Below are positions 22,131-34,869 of a stretch of 64,000 nucleotides of DNA, piece by piece. The notes under the pieces were generated by a model, which ran no database searches, had not been told where the DNA came from, and saw only the letters and a program-made list of their open reading frames with translations. A program made the position numbers and the translations under genes. Location: positions 124,001 to 188,000 of the forward strand of contig QNQO01005758.1 of the NCBI GenBank assembly GCA_003290165.1. Reading direction: 5' to 3'. How positions within the stretch are numbered: the first letter of the stretch is position 1; each line of letters begins with the position of its first letter. The DNA is from Berberis thunbergii (lineage: Eukaryota; Streptophyta; Magnoliopsida; Ranunculales; Berberidaceae).

Positions 22131-25100
22131 ATGAGAGATAGAAAAGGCAACAAGACAACTGTTCTTCTCCTCTCCTCCTCCTCCGAAGATGAACACAGCA
22201 CTGATAACTATTCAAACGACGAATATAATGTTGATGAAAAAGATGAAAATTTCACCAATCCCTCCCAAAGGTACAATTTTCTCTTCCAAAATTTTGAGCG
22301 ATTTTATTCTTGATTTCTTCTCTGTTGTTGTGTTACGGTTTAGTGATGAAGAGAGCGAGTGGAGTGGAGACCAAGAAGAAGAAGAAGAAGAAGCTGATCT
22401 CGCATCAATAGAAGAAGATGGATCCGATTCTGGTTCGCCTGTGGATGATCAGTCTCCCTACAACCGAGTTCTTCATCTTCTCAAAGGTTTAATTTAGTTT
22501 AGTTAAATTAGGGTTCCATTTTTCTTTACGAGATTTCAAATATTTCAATTCATCATCATTTACAATTCGCCTCTTTCTGATTTTCATTTCATTTGTTTGC
22601 TTCTTCTATTTGTATTTGGTTATTGTTTGCATCAAATTATAGATAGAACACAATCGTTCTTGCTCAAACAATTTTTATAGTTCAATGTTTTGATTCTCTG
22701 TTACATAATCATCCCCGAGTTTTACATTGTCAAAATTGAGTTTTCACAAATTCACAGTATAAGAGTATCTTCTCAATATATCTCCATTGATTTCCTGTCT
22801 GAGAAGAATAGTTTTGACCATCTTTACTTGAATAAAAGATTGAATGTATTTAACAAAACAAGGCAACACTAACACTTCTTCAGCCTACACAACATTCTAA
22901 CAAACAGTGCTAGAATAGTAGATATCTCTCAATATACCGACCAGTAGAAAAATTGATATTTTGTAATAAGTCGTGACTCATCCACAACAATATCACATGT
23001 TGGCGGCATTTTGTTCACTGTTGATAGGTTGACATTACACACTCTCTCTTTTGGTGCTAGAGTGCTAATACACACTCTGTGCAATTACCCTTGAGAGTAT
23101 GAAAGAAAGTGCAACCAAGTTCCGTTGCATGAAACATACTATTCAAAATCTGAAATTTTGTTCATAATTAACTTTTTACGAGTAACATGAAACTATTATA
23201 CTTGCACACCTGCCACTACAGCCAACATATCATTTCTTTTGAAGTTTTGATATGTTTATGATATAATGATATTCTTGAATTTTTAGGCCAACGTGATTTA
23301 GAAGTGCTAAAACTAGAAGAGTGCAAAGCCTATTTACGGAAGCATGGCTTGAGAATATCTGGCACGAAGGAAACTCTTGTCCAAAGAATTCGAGAGCATT
23401 GGAGGTCAGTCAATCCAAGCAAAAAACTCTTTTTATACAAATTTATTTCTTTATGCTTTTTAGTGGCTGTTTTTCTTTTGCCCTTCATATTTCAATAACA
23501 ATAATCTTGAACGTAAAGACGAGTCACATAAATAAAAATAAAAATTGTGTTAGATGATTAATTGATTCTTAATGTATGATATTTGTCCAACAAACCTTTG
23601 TTTCATAAAGGGTCTTGCCTTGCCCAAGGTTATCCTTCATTGCGTTTTCTCGTTTTTAACATCAGTTTTTAATCCCTTTTGTATGTGTTTCAAAATTGGT
23701 AGAGATAGGGGTTAGGGTGTCTGACCTCCAATTTCAAGTGATACCAAAATTTTCTTTGGAGCATCAAGGAGGTCATGTTGTCTTCAAGAGGATTTTTGAT
23801 GATTTGAGTTCTGGCCTTAATTCAGTTTTAGGGTAAAAACTATATGTTTGGTGTGTACTTTGAGACTCTTTCAAATTATCAGGAATTGTGCAATAAAACT
23901 AAAAATGAATTGTTAAATCAGTATGAACAATGGCATGTACCTGAATAGAGCAAGAAGAAAATTGATCAGGTAAGTTGTATCTGTAATAAGCTCAAATACT
24001 TATACTGCATACTAGAAGAGAAAACAATAGCCTCCAAAATTAAAATGGAAGATGGAGTCTTTTTTTGTTTTTTGGCTCTATTTATATTTTGTTTACCTTG
24101 GTTGAACAATATTCAAATCGTCAATTAGCACATCATATTTACTCTGTAATAGCTCAACTACCATGTTATTTATGAACTAGTCAGGATAAAAGATGGAAAC
24201 GGTGAGAAGTTGTATCCTAGGGCCTCATTTTCCATCAATTGTACAGGTGAGTTTACATGCAAGTAAACTTCATGACATATATGGATTCAGGCCAATAATC
24301 AAGTTTGTTGTTACAGGTGATGTTTGCAAAGGTGATGTTGTGGTATTCACTCAGAAGGTGTATGAGAAGTAAGTGTGAATCTGTCATCTCTTATTTATAC
24401 TGTACAAAGTCTTCGTCTCTAGCTCCAGTTCTATGCTCAATAAAGTTTCTGAATCTGAATAGGTTTGACAAAATGACAAGGAGTGGTAATCCCCTTGGGA
24501 AAAGAACTGTGGCTGGGAGAATTGTGAAGGAAAGTTATGGGGCAGCCAAGCAGCAACATACTTTCACTGTAAGAACGATTTTGGCCACATTTTTTTTGAG
24601 GAAAATATGAAATTAATTGTCAGGTAGAGTCAACAGTGTATAAGCATTTGGTAAGCAATGATCTGGAATCATTCAATTTTTTCATCTAGTAGTTCAAACG
24701 GTATAGCGACTCTGACCTGAATTGACTGATCATACCATCGGCCTCAGAGCATTGTGTTGGTCATTTGAAAGAAACTTATGGCACATGACTAACTAGGTTT
24801 GTTTTGGTCTTGGGAGCTCTCCTGACTAGGACTGTGTCATGTATATTTTGGTAGTTTTGTCGGTTCACTGGCATGGTCTAACCAACCTAGACATAAAGAT
24901 GTCCCATGTTTTCATTCAGCTGGTGTTTGGTGTTCCTGTGGTGCATAGGTTGAAGTCCTTTGGAGCAAGGGGTTGAAGAAGTTACCACCACTATTTCCTT
25001 TGCTTGTGAAGGGTCGCAACCTCTATAGAATGAAAACTTTCCGACAGGTAAGAATAACTATCCTATGAAAGTTACTATCGGCCAAGTTTACTTATACACC

Positions 25101-26138
25101 TCTTCGTTTTAGCGTTGGGATGATGAAGTAGAGAGGTCAAAAGTTCTTGCTGAGAAACACAAAAGAGGTGCGGCGGCAAGGCAAACTAGAGCAATGAAGA
25201 GAGCACATTCTGCAATTGGAGGTTTGTTGTCTTCCTTTGAAGTAAAATCTGTATGACTTTGAGTTGTTCGGTAATAGTTGATTTTTTAATAGTTGACTAT
25301 GAGTCCAATAATTGTGATGAATTTGGTAACTGCTCATATGAACTTCACAATTTTTTATTTTATTTTTTGTAGTTTTGTTGTTATTTTCAAGTATACTGAT
25401 TTTCTGATTCTCTTTTCGCTGAATCTTTAAACATAACGTACACTTCATGAAAGAAAAGATGATAAGATATGTGTCCTTCTTGCATTATGATAACCAGATG
25501 CAAAGTGTACAAGGCATTCCAATCAAGAAAGACGATCTCCAAAAAGACGTAGAGTGGAAGAACCTGGACGCACAGCCAGATCTGAGACGAATAAAAATGC
25601 CTGCGATCGTGGAAAAGCTAAAATGGCAAGAACTGTGAAGCAAGGAGGTGTGAAGGCATCAGCAAAGCATTTCCAGCTGAACAAGCGTGACGATAATGGA
25701 GATTTGCTCTGTTATCCATTTATACATAGTGGTCCCCATCACACGCAAATGCATCTTCATCCAAGGGACACCACATCCGGGTTTCATGTGAACAGAGGGT
25801 CATTCCATTATGAGCTTGGATCTACTTCAAGGCATTATACACATACAAGAATGGCGCCCGAGTTACAGCATCGAATGTACAACCATAGTGACCATATTCA
25901 TCATCCCCACAATACTACTGGCTATGAGTTAGATCGAAGACACGTGCACTACAATTTGAACCATAGGCAGTTAAATCCAGTATTTTTAGGAACACAGATG
26001 TACAGAGGGTTTGGAAATGGATTTTTGCAATGTTCAACACCAGGTTGTGGAGATGAGCGGGCAGAAAATTGTGTTGTTTCTGCATGCTGGAGGTGCTGCA
26101 GGAGGACGGGGAGGAGATGCCTTAGGCATCAATTGTGA
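22131..26138 (+). CDS. SAP-domain protein, CCCH zinc finger protein 62-like
   Basis: Nine exons read as 22131-22270, 22344-22486, 23287-23404, 24185-24246, 24317-24368, 24463-24568, 24949-25047, 25113-25221 and 25498-26138, with GT..AG borders; they sum to 1470 nt, or 489 residues plus stop. The N-terminus is acidic and serine-rich (SSSSEDEHSTD, a run of Glu near residues 55-65). A SAP motif (LKLEECKAYLRKHGL ... GTKETLVQRI) occupies about residues 103-130 and suggests DNA or RNA binding. The conserved block after it includes EKLYPRASFSINC, TVAGRIVKESYGAAKQQHTF and EVLWSKGLKKLPPL, which match the plant protein annotated as zinc finger CCCH domain-containing protein 62. A basic RRSPKRRRVEE is a likely nuclear signal. 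The tail is His-rich and ends in a Cys-rich cluster (CSTPGCGDERAENC). No break is seen. The biochemical role is not established; nuclear localisation is inferred. Confidence 0.88.
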
Positions 26139-26479
26139 CATTGGTTTTCAGTGGGACTCTCGTCTTTGCCATGTTCTCTGGAATTGATGTTGTAGAGATG
26201 GGAATAAATTTCAAATAACAATGATAACAATCTGAAGGTTGTGATAGAGACTGAATGAAAATCATATCAAAGTTTGACAGTTTCAAATAGTAGCCGATTT
26301 AATCTTTGCATTTGTCAGTTGCGCTTAAATCACGGGGAAGAGCAACAATAGTAATAAGGCGGATTTTCTAGTTGCTCTTATTTTTGTTGAAATTGCTCAA
26401 TTTCATAAATGTCTTTGTTGTAAGTGCACCTCAGACATTCCCGTAGTACTCTTTCAAGCCAATCCCAATAACTCGTCGA
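26139..26479. other. 3' flank of the SAP-domain gene
   Basis: Probable 3' UTR and short spacer. No open frame or repeat is recognisable. The Tat-type gypsy fragment starts somewhere near the right edge. Confidence 0.45.
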
Positions 26480-26642
26480 AAAAGCCTACACCCTCCTAAA
26501 ACATACCCCTTCCACTCCCCATATCCCCACTTGACTTCACCCCACTAGCAACATCCCATCTCCTCCTCCTCAAAACCCAATTCGACCAACCTTTCTTCGA
26601 TTGGTCCCAAAACCAACCTTTCTTCGATTTCCACCCCAAATG

Positions 26643-27188
26643 TCTCAATCTCCACATCCTCACCAGCTGAAGGAGGCCCAGGAGAGCTTGGATATGGCCG
26701 TTGCTGAGAAGACCGTGATGGTTGATGAATTGGAGTCTGCTCAGATAGCTGATGCTTACACTCAGGGGGCTCTGGTAGAGGAACAAACTGAGGCTGCGTA
26801 TTAGAGGGATCTCTTTGAGAAGGCTGAGTTGCAACAATTCTACTCTGACCAGGAGCTGGTCTGCTTGAAGGAACATCTAGGGTATGAGTGGGCCAGGAGT
26901 GACGAGGTGATCTGTAGGCTGGCAGACAGCGAAGAAAAACTGGCTCAGGCCAAAGAGGAGTTGGCTATCTTAAAGGCGCAGTGGGAAGCCAGAGAGAAGG
27001 AGCTCCGCGAGGCTGCAAAGACTGTTCAGTTCAGCCAGGTCGTCGAAGGGAGACATGAAATGATTGATCTGATCGAGCATGAAGATGAAGACTGGGACAT
27101 CTCTACCTATAAGAAGTTGGCTTATGGATACTTTGAAGAGGTGACCGAGCCGCTTCCTTTCTTGCCTTATTTGTCTGAGGCTACCTAG
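26643..27188 (+). pseudogene. Antisense coiled-coil ORF of Tat fragment 1
   Basis: Charged, heptad-like sequence: LKEAQESLDMAVAEKTVMV, then after one TAG stop (near 26802) a second open stretch with ADSEEKLAQAKEELAIL and REKELREAAKTVQF, ending in an acidic EHEDEDWDIS segment. This resembles the C-terminal coiled-coil half of the plant proteins annotated as putative gypsy-type transposon. It runs opposite to the integrase of the same element. The N-terminal half is absent here. Confidence 0.6.
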
Positions 27189-27589
27189 ATGTCCTTGAGT
27201 CTGCTGCTGCTGATTCAAGACTAGCCCCGACTTCTTCCTTGGTTGCTTCTGTTACTTCCAAACCAGCATCTCTTGCTTCAACTAGCTCAAATATTGCTCT
27301 TGTTGTGTATAAATTCTGATCAATAAAATCAAATATTTTTTTTTCTTTCCTGGTTTGTAGCTGTGTATGTGATTGAATCTTCGAACTCCAGATTTAGCTA
27401 GCTTCTCAATCTTTGTTCATACTAGGTTGTGTAAGTTGTGTATGTGATTGAATCTTCCAACTCCAGATTTAGCCAGCTTCTCAATCTTTGTTCATACTAG
27501 GTTGTGTAAGTAAGTTGTTAAACTATTGAATTCTGAGTAGACTTAAATGACTTAGGCCATACTGGTCCTTAATTAGACTAGGTTGCGAA

Positions 27590-28660
27590 GAAGTCGTCTT
27601 ACTCTGGAATGACTAAACTTTGAATAATTTGGCCATTTTGCTACAAAGAAGTCATCTTAGTCTCGAATGACTAGATTTTGAACAATTTGGCCATCTTGAT
27701 CTTGAACTTTTTTTTTTGTTTTTTTGTTTTTTTTTGGAAAGGCAAGCCGGTTTTTTCAGCCTAGGATCCGTAACCTAGTCCCGAGATGCGACCTACGGGT
27801 CGAATACCATTCCGAAATAAAGATGCCTCCGGTGGGTCTCGAAGCAAGGATCTGTGGAACAAGTCCACAAAGCCTTAACCAATCGACCACAGCCCCTTTG
27901 GCTCTTGATCTTGAACTTGACTAGGCTGGGAAAAAAGTCTTCTAGTAATGACTAGTCTTTAAATAATTTGGCCATCTTGGTCTTGAACTGGGCTAGGTTG
28001 CGAAGAAGTCTTATTGATTAGGCTTCTTGGGCTCTGACTAAACTCAAATAATGTACACCATCTTAATCCTTAATTGGACTAGGCTACTGAGAAGTCATCT
28101 TGATCAGGCTTCTTGGGCTATGACTAGACTCAAATAATGTACGCCATCTTAATCCTTAATCAGACTAGGCTACTGAGAAGTCATTTTGATCAGGCTTCCT
28201 AGGCTTTGACTAGACTTAAATAATGTACGCCATCTTAATCCTTAATTGGTATAGGATACTTAGAAGTCATCTTGATCAGGCTTCCTGAGCTCTGAATAAT
28301 GTACGACATGTTAACTTTAATCGAACTAGGCTACTTAGAAGTCATCTTGATCAGGCTTCCTGAGCTCTGACTAGACTTTTTCTTTTAAAGCCATCTTAAT
28401 CCTCAATTGGACTAGGCTTGGACACTCTGAGCCATTTTGGTCCTCATTTGGAATAAGCCAAAAAGCGGGCGACAAGTCATCTTGATCAGCCTTCATAAGC
28501 TCTGACTAGACTTTGTCGTTTTACGCCATTTTGGTCTTTGATCGGACTAGGCTGCAATGAAGGGCGTGAGTCGTCTTGACCAGGCTTTATAAGCTTCTAA
28601 CTAGACTTCGTCTTTTTAAGCCATCTTGATCTGAGTCGGACTAGGCTTCCCCCTTTATTC
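27590..28660. repeat. 86-bp tandem repeat array of Tat fragment 1
   Basis: About ten to twelve degenerate units with the words GACTAGGCTACTGAGAAG, TCATCTTGATCAGGCTTC and CTCAAATAATGTACGCCATC; the best preserved are at about 27990-28380. The array lies between the antisense ORF and the integrase. Related earlier units occur from about 27360. It is interrupted by a SINE at 27710-27902. Confidence 0.85.
27710..27902 (-). mobile_element. tRNA-derived SINE with 16-bp target duplication
   Basis: On the minus strand the element has a tRNA-like head: an A box in GTGGTCGATTGGTTAAGGC and a B box GCTTCGAGACCC, then a tRNA-unrelated body and a terminal A-rich tail (T-rich on the plus strand, 27710-27735). 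It is bracketed by the direct repeat TCTTGATCTTGAACTT (27694-27709 and 27903-27918). The head is not a usable tRNA: no acceptor stem closes. It inserted into the 86-bp repeat array. Confidence 0.9.
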
Positions 28661-28899
28661 TTTTAAAGTCATTTTTTGCACGTTCGCGTGAAGCTGGAAA
28701 GGTACTTTTAAAGAAGATACCTCTATTATATGGATAATATTTCTTCAAGTCTTCCATATTCCAGGGTCTCTTAAGACCTTCTCCACTCAGGCTCTCTAAC
28801 TAATATATTCCTGGCATGTTGATCTTTGTCACCTCATAGGGCCCTTCCTAGTTTGGATTCTGCTTGCATGCCCCTGGTTCTTTCGTGTTCAATTGGGTT

Positions 28900-29842
28900 T
28901 TTCTGGTTATATTACTGAGTCATTTTCTGTTGGTAAGTCGTTATTTTGATGGAAGCCATGTCTTTTCTTTCTTCAAAAAGGTCTATTCTGACTCTCAAAG
29001 ATTTTTCATTGTCATCCAACTTGAACTCCTCCGTTTTGAATGTGGCATACCGAGTTCTACTAGGATCATTGCTTTGGGCCCATAGGTGAGATAAAATAGT
29101 GTTTCTCATGTTGGGGACCTCTTTGTGGTACGGTGAGCCTAGAGTATTCCTGGAAACTCCGATACCCGAGTCCTTTAGCTGCTTCGAGCTTTTTCTTGAT
29201 TTCATCCATTATAATTTGGTTGGTGACTTTCGCTTGTCCGCTGGCTTTGGGATGCCATGGCGTTGAGTAGTGGTGACTCATGTTCAGATTAGCACACAGG
29301 TTCTTCACTTTTTTTACCTTCGAATTGGGTCCCATTATCACTAACAAATGCTTTCGAAACACCAAACTTGCAGATGGACTTCCAAAAGAAGTTATCAATT
29401 TATTTCTCTTATATTTTGAACAGTGGTTCAACCTCTACCCATTTGATGAAATAGTCCACAGCGACAAGGAGAAATCTCTTCTTATCGGAGAGTGGGAGTG
29501 GGCCTATTATGTTTATTCCCTACTATGCAAAAGGCCATGGGGTGGTTACTAGGACTAGGTTTTGAGCATGCATGTTCTGTACGGCGCATACCTTTGACAC
29601 TTATCACATTTTCATACCAAGTCCTTAGCCTCATGTTGCATCTTAGGCCAATAGTACCTTAGGGAAAGAGATTTATGGGCCAACGTCCTTCCTCCAAAAT
29701 GATTCACGCAGTTTCCTTCAAGGATTTCTTTGTGGATGTAGTCTGCCTCACTAAGAGCCAGACATCTAAGTAGTGGCTCAGTTGTTGATCTCCTGTAGAA
29801 CTTATCGTTGAGGAGTGTATACCACACTACCCCGTTTCTCAA
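28900..29842 (-). pseudogene. Tat-type gypsy integrase remnant
   Basis: Read leftward: a HHCC zinc-binding part (EADYIHKEILEGNCVNHFGG ... RYYWPKM, then CDKCQ), the start of the core (IIGPLPLSDKKRFLLVAVDY), and after frameshifts the second half (NMSHHYSTPWHPKASGQAKV). These strings match the Tat/Ogre branch of plant Ty3/gypsy integrases. Several stops lie near 29540-29570 and the frame shifts near 29440 and 29140. The protein cannot be functional. Confidence 0.85.
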
Positions 29843-29870
29843 CCCAGTGGGGTTTCATTTTATACCTCCA

Positions 29871-30301
29871 TCATCTTTCTCATTCACCTTATATAATAAG
29901 AGCATTCATTTCCATCATTGTCTCTACCTTTGATTGCGCAATGGGAGGAGAAGTTCTTGTTCATAATCTCCCCTCATCAAGTTATGTCCTTGTAGGGATT
30001 TTACCCATCCATGAATTAATCTTCTTTGGCCTTTGTTTCACTTTTGGACTCAATGTCCTTAATTAAAGACTTCTGAGTGGTCCAATGGGCCTTGGGCTTA
30101 TTCTCATGCCCAAGGGTTTGTATTTTGGCTTTTTTGTCCTGAGTCAAGCTCCTAGATCATTGTCACATTAGGCTTGATCTCTTGACTTATAGGCTAGATT
30201 GGACTGACTAGGGGCATGATTTGGGCTTGGTCCATCCATGCCAACTTCTATTAGGATTGTTCGTGCCACAAGTACGGTTGTGATTAGATGATTGTTCGAT
30301 G
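29871..30301. other. Unassigned spacer before the PPR pseudogene
   Basis: I see no gene, LTR or repeat here. The sequence is rich in TTGGGC and CTTGG words. The border of the Tat fragment on the left and the truncation point of the PPR pseudogene on the right both fall near here. Confidence 0.35.
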
Positions 30302-30535
30302 TCTCATTAAATACTATGGTCGATTCTTATTGTAAATTGGGAAGATTGAGGAAGCATTTAGAGTGTTTGATAATATGTTGAGGACAAGGTTGCATCCAAA
30401 TTTGATTACTTACAATGTGATCATCAGTGGGTTGTGTCAACAAGGACAGATGAAGGACATGGGGATAGTGTTGGTGGATATGAGAAATGCAGGTTTGGTT
30501 CCTGACAATGTGACATATAATACGCTTATTAATGG

Positions 30536-31045
30536 TTATGCATCCAAAATCCAGTCTTCAATTAGTAAAACTTGCAAAACAAATGTTAGATTGCCAAAGA
30601 CCACCTTTTTGGTGGTTGAATGCACTCCGATGCTCAAGTCAGTAGCTCAGTTAGAGATTGAGATAAAACTGGACAAAACTCAGTAAATTTTGTATACATT
30701 TGTCGAATGTTCCCTTAACCTTTTATAATGGTCGTTGTTAATTCCCTGCGTGACTCAAACATGTGAGGCGCAACGAGGGGTGACGTTCTCTGTAACAGTC
30801 TCATCCTTTATGAAGATATGTCCGTGGAGGCATAATTCCCTTCACGACTCTTTTTCTATGTAACATTCCTCCCCCTTGAGGGAAAACTTTATCGGGTCTG
30901 GATCTGAGCCTTTGATTATAATCTATTCTGATGAACCATGTTTGGGCTTTTTGAATTGGCTTGGTCTTGGGATACTTGTTTCTCATGATGGATGATCTAT
31001 GTCTCGTGTACAACCAAGATGTCGGTCTTATTCGATGTATCATCA
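30536..31045 (-). repeat. 3' LTR of the pol-less Tat element
   Basis: Matches 36358-36869 along its whole length with scattered differences; shared words include GCAAAACAAATGTTAGATTG, GAAGATATGTCCGTGGAGGC and GATGTATCATCA at the right end. The left end TTATGCATCC corresponds to TGATGTGTCC in the partner. Confidence 0.92.
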
Positions 31046-31365
31046 GCTACTTGGTTAGTGGGTATGTTGACGTGACCACTAACTTGACGACGGTTGGACT
31101 TTTGACTTCGTCATCATTTAATGCCGTTGGCAGTTTTCGTTGGGTTGGTATCTCGATCTCTTGTTTGTCCGTTCATTTTCGCATGTATTTTGGGAGTTCG
31201 TGCAGTTATCGTATCTCGCAAGTCATCTTATGAAAAGTCTCTTTGTTATTTGGCTCTATAAAAAGGGGCATGATTGATATATTTATCTTTTTATGCTACT
31301 TTATTTTGAAATTAGGGCTTATTCGCCCGTCTTCTTCATTTTGTTTGCTCATTTGTTCCTTCACA

Positions 31366-33467
31366 ATGTCTGTTGGTGATATACTAGACGGCGAGGCAGT
31401 TATTGTTTGCGAAGCCTACTTCTCACCCGAAAAGGCTTATCAAGTGACGTTGGACAATATTCGTTCCGATTATGGCCTACCATCTGACCTCGAAATCGTT
31501 CTGCCTAGGAAGAACGACAATCCTTATTGTCCAAGAACTGGGTATATTGCGCTCTACCCGTTCATGTTCTTGTCCGACTTTTGATTCTCAGTTCTAGAGA
31601 TGTTTTGGGAATATCTAGACTTTTTTTGGGTATTCCTTATGCTCAGATGGGTCCTAATGGTTGGAGGATTATGATTTCTACTTATGTGAGAGCCATTCTC
31701 TCCGACATTCCCTTAACTGTAGAATCCTGCACTCGGAGGTTGGTCTGTTGGTGACCAAAAGCATTTGTTTCCTTTGTTTCCTTCGCTAGCATTGATGTGG
31801 AAGTGAGGTTGGGTAAACGTGTTATGGATCTCAATGCTCCTGTTAGCATTGGTGTTGCTAGCGCGACTTCTAGGAAGATGAAAATTTTGAAGCCCGCCAG
31901 CCCGTCAAAGTGATTGATGATAAGTCTTGGCCGTATTCAGAGGAAGAAACAGTTTTCCACTCGTGTTGTTGCTTGGGTTGCTTCTCACTCGGGTTCTTCT
32001 GATAAAGAGGTTGTGAGGGAGAATCGCTTATCCCTCGAGGAGGCCGAGGAGATGACTTTAGCGATGGAGAGGAGTAAGAAGGAAAATATTTGTCGGTTGG
32101 ACGATAATGAAAAGAGGCTCATGTCTGCCTATGATGCGTTCGACGTTGCTAAATACTCTAATGATGGCCCTCGAGTTATCGATGATAAGATGCTTCAACT
32201 GGCGATGGAACAGTCTAAAAGGTTGGTGACCGTGATCAAGATTTTGGCGTTCTTCCCCCTCGATCATCTTCCATTCCTTTCAATAGTGCGGCGGGGTTCT
32301 CAGTTTTTTCTCCCACTTGTCTGGATCCTCCTGTTCCCGTCGCCACTAGTACTCATTCTGCTCCTGTGGCGACCACTTCGCAGCGAGAAGGCAAAAGTGG
32401 TTTTTATGTCGTCACCATTATTCCGCCCGTTTTTCCTGAGTTGGAGCTGGTTCCTCTGTGCTTTCGGATCCTCGCATCCTTTACCCATGAATTAGTTGGA
32501 AGGAGCCTAACCCGGAGAATATCCGTATCAAGTCGGATGGGAAGTTTTGTTGGTTTACCCAGCTTGACGTGCAACATGGTGCGCGTAGGTTGGTTAATGA
32601 ATGGCATAGACGGGCGGTAGAAGGGCATTCGATGCCTGTGATGTATCCCAATACTCATTTCGATCATGATCTGAAGCAGATAATGGATGGGATGAATCAC
32701 CTCACTTATGCTGGGGTGATGGGGTCGGAGTACAAGACTATCCTGGTCAAGTGGCTGTTCTTGAGAGAAACTTGGCAGCGTTGTTGCTGGTGTTTTCTCA
32801 TGCCCTTCGTCAGCTTGACATGTTGAAGGTGCAGTACGCGAAGCAGGAGAGGGCAGCTGGGGTTTCTCTGAACTCTTTAAAATAAGCAGAAGTTGTGCTA
32901 AATAAGTCTGTTGTGGAGTTCGAGACTTCAATGGCCAATTTGGACGAGGCTGATACACGATTGGAAGAGTTGGAAAAAGGGTTGTCTGTCGAGAAAGCAG
33001 GCCATGATGAGGCTTTGCGTTTCGTCGTTGAGCAGTCAGTCGGCCGTAGGATTGTCGAAGGGCGGGTTGAGCAGTTGATGGAGTCAAGTCGAATATCCCC
33101 ACCATGCTGACCGCAGTTGAAGGGCTAATGATTTCAGCTAAGAATGAGCTTGTTGCGACAAAAGACAAGCTAAAGATTGCGGAGGTGGAAGATTGGAAGA
33201 GAGTTTTTGATGGAGGAGTCAAGCTTCTTGACTATATTGAGGGCTTGGTGTCGATTTATATGAGTATCTTCACTTGGTTGATCAAGTTTTCGAGGATGAA
33301 GATGTTGAAGAAGGTATTTCGGATATCCCAAGCGATCCCGTAAAGGAAGAACATTATCTCCTCCTCATTCCGACCAGGCTTTATCGTCTGCTTTTGCCGT
33401 TGAGAGGGGAGCCTTATCTTCTCCTGCCACTGTCGTTGACTCATTTGTCGTGACTTTTTGTATATGA
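31366..33467 (+). pseudogene. Antisense ORF, putative gypsy-type transposon protein
   Basis: Starts MSVGDILDGEAVIVCEAYFS; the following part, in shifting frames, includes GYIALYP, LFLGIPYAQMGPNGWRIMI, which fits the plant domain catalogued as putative gypsy type transposon (Transposase_28). Farther on, charged coiled-coil segments appear (LSLEEAEEMTLAMERSKKE, LEELEKGLSVEKAGHDEA). It is read opposite to gag. Frameshifts near 31540, 32240 and 32600 and stops near 32884 and 33107 break it. In Tat elements such extra ORFs near the 3' LTR are known; their function is not. Confidence 0.65.
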
Positions 33468-33536
33468 TGTGTGTGTTCTCCTCATCAAGTTGTTTGTAGT
33501 AAGTACTAGGGAATTTCTTGATCTAATATATAGGGT

Positions 33537-33975
33537 TGAATAAGTTGACTCGTTCATCCTTGCCTCGTTGATCTGACGCGTTACTTGATCCGAGGTTTTT
33601 TCGGGTATATTGACTTGTTTGTCCCAACTTTTACTTCGTTGGTCTGACGTTCAGTCGACTCGAAGTTTATTTGAGTAAGTAGACTTATTTGTCCCAATTT
33701 TTACTTTGTTGATCTGTCGACGTGAAGTTTATTTGAGTAAGTTGACTTATTTGTCCCAACTTTTACTTCGTTGATCTAACGTATTAGTAGACTCGAAGTT
33801 ATTTGAGTAGGTTGACTTGTTCGTCCCAACTTTTACTTCAACATATCAGTCGACTCGAAGTTTATTTGAGAAAGTTGACTTGTTCATCCCAACTTTTACT
33901 TCGTTGATTTGACGTATCAGTCGACTCGAAGTTTATTTAAATAAGTTGACTTGTTCGTCCCAACTTTTACTTCTT
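33537..33975. repeat. 70-bp tandem repeat array in the Tat element
   Basis: Six to seven degenerate units with the words CAACTTTTACTTCGTTGATC, CAGTCGACTCGAAGTTTATT and AAGTTGACTTGTTCGTCCC. It lies just beyond the antisense ORF, the same position as the 86-bp array in Tat fragment 1, but the sequence is different. Confidence 0.88.
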
Positions 33976-34780
33976 GGTTGATCAGACCAGAAATTTTGTG
34001 TTCGACTTATAAATCGTGACCTTTTGTTTATGGCTTTGTATGTCAATTGCTTCTTATTGTCTTGCTTTGATGTCGCAATTTCGGGCATAAGATGGAAAGT
34101 TTTGAACTCTGAATTTTATTGATAACCCCCGTTTCGGGTGTTTAACAGTCGTGTTTAACAGTCTATAGTAGTAGTAGTCATTCCCTTATCATAAAGTTAT
34201 GTTGTGGAGTCTACATAGTATCTTTCTAACCGTTGCTCGATTTATTATGCCTTGAGTGGTCCTTATCGCTTTGGTAGTAACTTCTTCCTCCATCATGTTC
34301 TGTAATTTTGTTATTTGTATGTCATTGTCGCGTGCTAGCTAATAAATTTGGAATGCTTCTTGATCGAATCATTGGGCATGTTTCGTTCACAGGTTGAACA
34401 GAGTAGAATGTAGTCCCAAATTGTCCAATCAGGCTCATATTAGTACCTGTTGTCAATTCATAGAATTTATTTGCATTGTCTTCCTTGTCAGTAATGTAGG
34501 AGGCGTTGTTGGCCTTGTCATGGATAATAGTCAAGCTTGTAAGATTTTCTAGATTTTGTTAGTTGGTGATCCCTATTTGAATTCTCAATTTTCTCCGCGT
34601 TCATTGTTTGTGAGTTGTCGTATTGATTTATCTGGTCTCGTTTGATAGCGTGGTCGCTCCTGATTCTATATAGATCAGCCCGAGTGGGACATGTTATTAG
34701 TCGTCTCTTCGGTGAACTTGTTTGGTCGTTTTTTCCAGTCACATAGTGTAAGGCGTATATCGGCTCTCTGGGTTGTTACT
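33976..34780. other. Interior of the Tat element without recognisable coding
   Basis: This is where protease, RT, RNase H and integrase would be expected between the repeat array and gag. Only short minus-strand open frames (34322-34534 and 34518-34742) without known motifs are visible. I read it as the scar of a large deletion. Confidence 0.5.
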
Positions 34781-34869
34781 TTAATCCCGTTGTGGTGTCT
34801 GCCTTCTTCTTCCCTTTGGGTTGTTCATCAGGTAGCCCGATGAATTCTTCGAGTCGTCCTGTTTGAATC

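Larger units (their letters stand above)
26480..29870 (-). mobile_element. Tat-lineage Ty3/gypsy fragment 1
   Basis: The orientation is set by the integrase remnant (28900-29842, minus strand). Downstream of it in element terms come an 86-bp repeat array and then an open frame on the opposite strand (26643-27188, plus). The same order occurs in the complete element at 30536-36869. No LTR is recognised at either end, and gag, protease and RT are missing, so this is a truncated piece. Both borders are approximate. Confidence 0.7.

Noticed and set aside
27830..27902. A tRNA gene on the minus strand (A and B box present)
   Set aside because: No closing acceptor stem or proper anticodon arm is seen, and the string continues into a body with an A-rich tail and 16-bp flanking duplication, so it is the head of a SINE.
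27590..28660. CRISPR-like array
   Set aside because: The units are contiguous and degenerate with no constant repeats separated by unique spacers; the genome is a plant.
32404..33222. 272-residue minus-strand open frame inside the Tat element
   Set aside because: It lies opposite the plus-strand antisense ORF with Transposase_28-like and coiled-coil text; composition is Pro/Ser-rich and no domain is visible, so it is a shadow.
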